This document shows positions 54,658-59,437 of a stretch of 59,437 nucleotides of DNA, in pieces; position 1 is the stretch's first letter; the number at the start of each line of letters is the position of its first letter. A model generated the notes under the pieces. It worked only from the letters and a program-made list of their open reading frames with translations, had not been told where the DNA came from and did no database searches. Source of the DNA: Chitinophaga sp. CF418 (lineage in GTDB: Bacteria; Bacteroidota; Bacteroidia; Chitinophagales; Chitinophagaceae); contig NZ_FRCN01000012.1 of the NCBI RefSeq assembly GCF_900142925.1, positions 280,217 through 339,653 of the forward strand. Reading direction: 5' to 3'. The position numbers were made by a program, and so were the translations under genes.

Positions 54658-56961
54658 TTAATCTTTTACCATTAGCTGGGCTTGAATTTTGTACTTCATG
54701 TTTTCAAGAACAATGCCATCCTCTATTGGTTGGAAAATAACGTATGAAATGTTGTCTTCACCAATGAATTCATCTGTTAGCAAAATACCTCTTGCAAATT
54801 TATCCGTCTCTACATTAGGGAAAACAACTTTTACTCGATCTCCGGCTTTTAATAAACCATCTGGATTCAATTTTCCTTGCGATCTGTTCCCTAAATCTTG
54901 CAAAGATTCGATATCACTGATATAAGTACCTTGAAGTAATTCCTTATTTTCATCAAAGTATGGATCGATGATAGGTTGCATGCCGTTCGCAAAAAAGTCT
55001 ATTAAGTACAAATCAAGCTCTTTATCATCTTCTATTATCTTAAACATAAATTTTTCAGTACCAAAACCAGCTTGATTCCAGTTCGCGTATAATTCTTCCA
55101 TTTTAGTAGGATCAGATATCAAGGGGATACAATTGCTGAAGTTAATTATCTCATGTTGCTGATTTAATAGAAGACCAAGCGGTGCATAGTCATTTTCAAT
55201 ATGCTCGTTTGCAGAGTCCAATTGATAGCTATAGCGGTCTTTTTCGCATTTTATAATTCGTAAAATCTTTTCAGACTCAGATTTTATACCTTCCAATCTT
55301 GATACGTGTGCTAAAACTTTATTCTCACTAGTTATTGCTAACGGATCATTCGCATCAATAGCCTCCTTTAATTCTAAGTTGAATGCGGCTACTTCTTCGT
55401 CAATCTCATTTTCATTAAACCGGTGAATTCGCTTACCTAATCTTAAATATCTTGAAGATCCATCCTCTAAAATCATATTGATACAATAATTCCCACTATT
55501 TAAATTGTGAGCGCGATTCCATACTAAAACCTGAACATCTTCGTCCTCAGATGCTTTTTTAGCGTTATTTAAGAAGGCTTGACCTTTCCTACGAAGATCT
55601 ATCCATTTTTGATAATCAAAGTTCACCAATTGAGTATTAACCAAATTAGGAAAAGTACTCTTTCCAAGAATTCTGTCTGCGGGCCTGAGGCATTCAGCAT
55701 GTACATTGCCTACGTTCTCGTTTACTTCATCCAATTCCACCAAATAACTATCGTTAGTGCTGATCATGTTTTGACAATGCAAACATCGCATGGGCGTGGG
55801 GTTGGCGTCTAATAAGTCTTGGATTACTTCCTGTTGACGAATTGCAGCCTCAGTTTCTTCAACCTCTTCTATTTCTTTTGAAGCATGTATTACATGTACT
55901 TCCCTATCTATATATAAATGCTGGTTACTATCCCAATATCTTGAAAAACCTTCCCATGTTGCAAAACGTTGGAGAAGCTTAAGAGAATAGTCTGGATTAT
56001 CTTTCGCAGGCATCTTTACTTTGTTCTTTTCGAACGAAAGTTTCTTCTTGCCATTGTCATCAAACCTAAAACATTCAATTAAAAACAGGTGGGGAATATC
56101 ATTGAACGAATCCACTAAAAAAATCTCTTTTCCAGCAGAGATAGTCGACCGACGTCTGTATATAGCTCGAATTTCTTTTGTAAGTGCATCTGTTCGCGGA
56201 AAACCATCTGTAGCTTCATAACTTGTCATTACCCATGGCGAATTCAATATCAACACTAACTCACCTCCTTCATGACCAATATTACTTATATATTCTCCTC
56301 TAGATTTTTGGGCAGAAAAGTGTGTTGTGAGGGCGCTAACGTATTTAATTATTTCTCCAGATGATGCATATTTATTAGTATTCCCATTCAAAAACTTCAA
56401 TAAATATTTGGCGAATGGGCTACTTTGCCCAGTCGGTCCATCTGATACGGTTTCTTCGCCTCCTGAGGCTAACATCCATCTCGATACTTTACTGTCTAAA
56501 GACGTGTAATACTGTTCTATTACATTTCCTCTTGTTCTGGATAAAAAAGTGCCGGAGAAGCATGCATCGGCTATTAGGAAAATATGCTTAGACGGAATCT
56601 GTTCAATGAAATCTTTTATATCTGAGTTTGAAATATAATCAGATATATTTTTTCTTCCTTCATGTGGAACCCAATAGCCTTTATGACTTAAAGGATGCAT
56701 AAATCCATGACCTGCAAAAAAAATTATAAGGTTATCCTCATCAGTTAACGTTGACAATGCATTAAAAAATGCAGCATAGATATTCTTCCTTGTTGCCTGC
56801 TCATTATACAAAGGCTCTTGAATAAGTTCGAATGAATATCTTGATGTTAAAACATCAACAAGTGCCTGGGTATCTCTTACAGCATTGGCTAAATTGTTCC
56901 AGTCTGCATACTCGTAATCGTCAATTCCTATAGCAAGTAAATAGTTATCTCTACTAATCAT
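54658..56961 (-). CDS. Caspase-fold (C14) protease with long uncharacterised C-terminal region
   Basis: A 767-residue soluble protein. Residues 1-240 are a complete caspase/metacaspase-like domain: LLAIGIDDYEYADWNNLANAVRDTQAL, the catalytic His85 (IIFFAGHGFM) and catalytic Cys134 (HIFLIADACFSGTF). Acidic residues near both suggest basic-residue cleavage as in metacaspases. Residues about 385-430 carry CxxC (393, 396) and HxxC (421, 424), a treble-clef or zinc-ribbon-like site. The rest (about 440-767) has helices and a final beta domain (KAGDRVKVVFPN...) that I do not recognise. Caspase-fold proteins in bacterial islands are often effectors of antiviral or cell-death systems. It is the only gene between repeats 2 and 3. 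No cyclic-nucleotide synthase or toxin partner is seen. Confidence 0.85.
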   Translation of the reverse strand: MISRDNYLLAIGIDDYEYADWNNLANAVRDTQALVDVLTSRYSFELIQEPLYNEQATRKNIYAAFFNALSTLTDEDNLIIFFAGHGFMHPLSHKGYWVPHEGRKNISDYISNSDIKDFIEQIPSKHIFLIADACFSGTFLSRTRGNVIEQYYTSLDSKVSRWMLASGGEETVSDGPTGQSSPFAKYLLKFLNGNTNKYASSGEIIKYVSALTTHFSAQKSRGEYISNIGHEGGELVLILNSPWVMTSYEATDGFPRTDALTKEIRAIYRRRSTISAGKEIFLVDSFNDIPHLFLIECFRFDDNGKKKLSFEKNKVKMPAKDNPDYSLKLLQRFATWEGFSRYWDSNQHLYIDREVHVIHASKEIEEVEETEAAIRQQEVIQDLLDANPTPMRCLHCQNMISTNDSYLVELDEVNENVGNVHAECLRPADRILGKSTFPNLVNTQLVNFDYQKWIDLRRKGQAFLNNAKKASEDEDVQVLVWNRAHNLNSGNYCINMILEDGSSRYLRLGKRIHRFNENEIDEEVAAFNLELKEAIDANDPLAITSENKVLAHVSRLEGIKSESEKILRIIKCEKDRYSYQLDSANEHIENDYAPLGLLLNQQHEIINFSNCIPLISDPTKMEELYANWNQAGFGTEKFMFKIIEDDKELDLYLIDFFANGMQPIIDPYFDENKELLQGTYISDIESLQDLGNRSQGKLNPDGLLKAGDRVKVVFPNVETDKFARGILLTDEFIGEDNISYVIFQPIEDGIVLENMKYKIQAQLMVKD

Positions 56962-57286
56962 TTTACAATGATAGTAATAAACAAGTTAGACATAGCTACG
57001 AAAAATCTGAAATCGAGAAGAATGAGACTTAATGTCACGAACAACGAATGGTTATAAGCAAAATATTTCGACCTTGATGATGTTATAATGTCACGTGTTC
57101 TTTATCTACATCCTCAATATTATTGAGCTTCATCAAGTGAGTAAATAAACTTCTTTCTTTTAGAGCCTATTAAACTATATACTTAACAATCACATAACTT
57201 ACCAATGCGATCCCTAAACGGCAATGGGACTCGAACCCGCTTAGATTTTGATAATGAATCAATTGCAGAAAATCATCCAAAAACAA
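56962..57286. other. AT-rich upstream region of the caspase gene
   Basis: No coding frame is supported. It contains GGGACTCGAACCCGC (about 57225-57239), which on the minus strand reads like a tRNA T-arm (GGGTTCGAGTCCC), but no full tRNA folds around it. Confidence 0.4.
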
Positions 57287-57430
57287 AAACGCTTCAAGTT
57301 CAATAACTTGAAGCGTTTAATCTTCCGTGACCCCAGGTATGGGAAACTCGAACCAGATTGTTGATTATTTAACTGATACTTTCCTACTTTTAAATCAAAT
57401 AGAGCAAAATAGTATGATAAAAGTTCGAGG
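57287..57430. repeat. Island repeat copy 3 with hairpin
   Basis: A perfect hairpin AACGCTTCAAGTT / AACTTGAAGCGTT (57288-57317), which is a good terminator for minus-strand transcription, then a 104-bp unit (57327-57430). It starts GTGACCCCAGGTATGGGAAA with CTCGAACC next, contains ATAGAGCAAAATAGTATG and ends AAAAGTTCGAGG. The best-preserved copy. Confidence 0.75.
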
Positions 57431-57460
57431 GTAATTTTCGGTTTCCATAGATACCAGTAA

Positions 57461-57652
57461 TGGTAGTTTACTAAATACTTCCTGCACAACATCTTCTGCT
57501 TCAAACTGATCTCATAATTTATTATAAGCATGTGCATACAACAAAGTGCTATAGCGTTCAAATATTTCAGTATACGCCAACTGGTCATTGTTCTGTTTGA
57601 ACAAATGAACTAGTACTGTATCGTCATATTCGTTATAGCCCCCACGCAATGC
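57461..57652 (-). pseudogene. ECF sigma-70 factor fragment
   Basis: The minus strand reads DDTVLVHLFKQNNDQLAYTEIFERYSTLLYAHAYNKL, an in-frame TGA (57512-57514), then DQFEAEDVVQEVFSKL. This is the region 2 of a SusC/FecR-type ECF sigma factor (AFTEIFERYxxxLYxxAYxKLxDxxEAEDVVQEVFxxLW). The frame loses similarity just before repeat copy 3. Regions 3-4 and a normal start are absent. It is a broken gene, probably cut when the repeat-bound segment arrived. Confidence 0.7.
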
Positions 57653-58010
57653 TTAACTAAGCTTCTTTTAAATTAGATCTATAAATTGGATAGGCCGTAA
57701 AAGTATAAAAATTCACTTAAATTTTCAGATAGTAACCTTCTCGCGCCTGAATAGCGTTTGGAGGAAAAAGGACAGTCAGGGGTTGCAGGACAAATGTCTA
57801 GCCTATTATTAAAGATTTGCGATAAATTCAATAATTTACGTATGTATTAAATCTTCGAAACAGTTATCAGGGGATGTTGCCTGCGCTTGATAACTTTAAT
57901 AAAACAATCACATCAGGCCATTAAATTGGTTTTCGGGAACATTTATGTATACGCCAGTAAACCTGTGAACTTCCGACTTTTTCATATTCTATAGCATTAA
58001 ACGAGAAATA
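57653..58010. other. Intergenic region between ECF remnant and next gene
   Basis: About 360 bp, AT-rich, no coding frame or strong hairpin seen. It should contain the promoter of the gene at 58011. Confidence 0.35.
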
Positions 58011-58844
58011 ATGTCAGAACAATTGTACTTTTTTAAATTCAATAAGGAAATTGCAAGAACAAAACTATTTATTTTGATCAGTAAGGAAGATGATAGTTTT
58101 TCTTACAAACAATACCTCTTGGAAAATCAGGACAAATTCGAAGAGAATTTGCGGTACGATAATATAATAAGCAAGATTGGTGAAAATATTGAACTGCTAT
58201 CAACCGAGCAACTCTGGAGCTTGTTCCATTGGTTTTCTGAAAGAACTGAAAAACTATATCCTAATATTGAATATTTCAGTAGCGATGGTAAAACGCATGA
58301 GGAAATGCGCAATTATGGTTTAGATTTATTCTATGAATTCGATACTACATCACAAGTAAGATATTTTTATGACTTATTACGAGATTACGACGGATTAACA
58401 GATGAGTGGCTTGGAAGCAGTTGCAGGCCGGATGAGTTAAATAGGGTTTTAAATTATATTATTTGCTATACTGGTGAATTGACGATTTTTCTGAACAAGT
58501 ATTACTATAATCACCGTGAGAGTGATGATGAAAATTTAGAAATAGAACGACTAATTTACGATATCAATTCAAAGTCTAATGGCTACTTTCATAATTTGGC
58601 GTTATCAGAATTGGAAAAATCAATGGAGTATAATAATGAAACTATGCAATTAGTTGCTAAATTGAGGGAATTTCGTGCAGACAGCAATGATAAATCTTCT
58701 TATACGATACCTATGGAAGAGTATGAAATTGAAAAAAGAGTAAGTAGACTTATCAATATTGCATGTTTACTACACACAGCTACAAGCATGAAGGAAGAAA
58801 TTGAGAATTATGATGGGAAGATAATAAAATTACATTCGTGTTAA
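58011..58844 (+). CDS. Hypothetical acidic helical protein
   Basis: A 277-residue cytoplasmic protein without signal or membrane segment. It is rich in Glu, Asp, Asn and Tyr and mostly helical (for example EIERLIYDINSKSNGYFHNLALSELEKSMEYNNETMQLVAKLREF). I recognise no family and no catalytic motif. Base composition is lower in GC than the core genes. Its place between an ECF fragment and recombinase/IS remnants suggests transferred cargo. It could be an immunity or antitoxin-like protein, but nothing in the sequence shows that. Confidence 0.7.
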   Translation: MSEQLYFFKFNKEIARTKLFILISKEDDSFSYKQYLLENQDKFEENLRYDNIISKIGENIELLSTEQLWSLFHWFSERTEKLYPNIEYFSSDGKTHEEMRNYGLDLFYEFDTTSQVRYFYDLLRDYDGLTDEWLGSSCRPDELNRVLNYIICYTGELTIFLNKYYYNHRESDDENLEIERLIYDINSKSNGYFHNLALSELEKSMEYNNETMQLVAKLREFRADSNDKSSYTIPMEEYEIEKRVSRLINIACLLHTATSMKEEIENYDGKIIKLHSC

Positions 58845-58899
58845 TATCCCCGCACAATTCAGGCATCGGGTGCTATACCAGGCTTTCTTCTCCAAATAT

Positions 58900-59165
58900 G
58901 CCGGGTCCAAATCATTGGTCAAAGATAATCGACAATGTGTTATATACACCAGGGTATCAACAAAGGAACAAGCTGAGGGAATTTAAATGAAACTGGCAAG
59001 CTGTTAAGGAAAGCCTTCTTATGGAAGGCTAATGAGGGTATCAATACTATCGAAATCCTTAAAAGACTGCAAGGTCACGGCCTAAAACTTACTAAACAGG
59101 TTATCGGTAAAGCATTAGTAAATCCGTATGCACCCGAGATAGAGCGTCTTGCTAGTCTGGTTTAA
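58900..59165 (+). pseudogene. Serine recombinase remnant
   Basis: QCVIYTRVSTKEQAEG (about 58935-58980) is the N-terminal signature of a large serine recombinase with the catalytic Ser of RVS. A stop follows, and then in another frame LLRKAFLWKANEGINTIEIL (from about 59001), part of the recombinase domain, and KRLQGHGLKL to a stop at 59165. Most of the resolvase domain and the C-terminal DNA-binding part are missing. The mobile element that it served is gone or decayed. Confidence 0.75.
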
Positions 59166-59197
59166 TCAAAATAGTATTGCGATTCTAAAAATGACAT

Positions 59198-59437
59198 ATG
59201 GAACGAAAAATTTTACGTCCAGGCAAACGCAGCACAGAAGAGATAAGATATTTGTTGGAGCAAAAAGAAAGCGAAAAATTATCTATTAAGGACTTCTGTA
59301 AAACACATGGTATCACGACATCAACCTATTATAACTGGCAAAAGCGAACAGTTGTGAAATCAGAAAACGTGACGACCAGCTTTATTTCCGGTGTAATTAA
59401 GACTCAACCGATTGAAGAGTGGCCATTTGTCGAAATT
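59198..59437 (+). mobile_element. Start of an IS66-type transposon accessory gene
   Basis: An 80-residue open frame runs off the window. It contains a helix-turn-helix of the TnpA/IS66-orf1 kind: YLLEQKESEKLSIKDFCKTHGITTSTYYNWQKR. In IS66 elements this small gene precedes tnpB (Orf2) and tnpC (DDE transposase). Only this part is visible. No terminal inverted repeat could be identified in the 30 bp before it. Confidence 0.65.

Noticed and set aside
54658..56961. Caspase gene as part of a CBASS or gasdermin system
   Set aside because: No nucleotidyltransferase (CD-NTase), gasdermin or ubiquitin-like partner is next to it in the window.
49895..57430. The repeats as complete tRNA or tmRNA genes
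   Set aside because: The GTTCGAG loop and a T-arm-like stem are present, but the rest of the cloverleaf cannot be folded from the AT-rich DNA beside it.
57259..57588. 109-residue minus-strand frame
   Set aside because: It runs through repeat copy 3 and its terminator hairpin and is out of frame with the ECF sigma remnant, which explains the DNA better.

Overview
The window looks like a chromosomal piece of a Bacteroidota member, most likely family Chitinophagaceae (Chitinophaga-like). The basis is: promoters of the Bacteroidota type (TTTG, about 19 bp, then TAnnTTTG) before several genes; many SPII lipoproteins; a one-protein hybrid two-component regulator of the PUL (polysaccharide utilization locus) type; a BACON-GH5 enzyme; and many families common in this phylum (DUF2652, DUF3500, DUF4256, PepSY-like, WCGDA thioredoxin-like). 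No rRNA, complete tRNA or CRISPR array was seen.

Layout. 0-9 kb: a REP-like hairpin, an AraC-type regulator, an unknown protein, then a complete RND efflux operon (lipoprotein adaptor, AcrB-like pump, TolC/NodT-like outer membrane factor). 9-17.5 kb: YqgE/AlgH, a beta-lactamase-fold hydrolase, a cyclase-like DUF2652 protein, a two-domain VOC protein, a CBM9-like/beta-lactamase fusion, a GNAT, an SMP-30-type lactonase and a PepSY-like protein. 17.6-18.4 kb: two gene remnants that kept their ends and lost their middle (TlpA-like and sulfatase). 18.7-28.3 kb: katG, DUF4256, an ArsR-SRPBCC-DoxX operon with twin operators over its promoter, a DUF3500-HupE pair, another beta-lactamase-fold hydrolase and a thioredoxin-like protein. 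28.7-36 kb: small secreted or housekeeping genes (cupins, PHP-type metallohydrolase, Cdd1-like HhH protein, esterase, GNAT, NTF2-like, secreted Nudix-like pseudoenzyme).

36.4-49.6 kb is a plant-cell-wall glycan locus: GH127 on the plus strand, and GH5, GH42 and GH39 in a minus-strand operon, next to a 1367-residue hybrid sensor/regulator. The SusC/SusD pair is absent. Where it would be expected there is a frameshifted scar in which a signal peptide is joined to the C-terminus of a surface glycan-binding protein. The enzymes and sensor therefore look intact while the uptake genes are deleted.

49.8-59.4 kb is an AT-rich accessory region. Three direct repeats of about 103 bp, each beside a terminator hairpin and each carrying a tRNA T-arm-like GTTCGAG motif, divide it into two segments. 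One holds two lipoproteins and a seven-bladed PLL-like lectin; the other holds a single gene, a caspase-fold protease fused to a long uncharacterised region with a CxxC/HxxC zinc-like motif. Beyond the last repeat lie a truncated ECF sigma gene, an orphan unknown gene, a serine-recombinase remnant and the start of an IS66-type transposon gene at the window edge. This repeat-delimited region, with the caspase gene as its most defence-like cargo, is the most interesting part. That it is a modular insertion site is an inference from the repeats and remnants.
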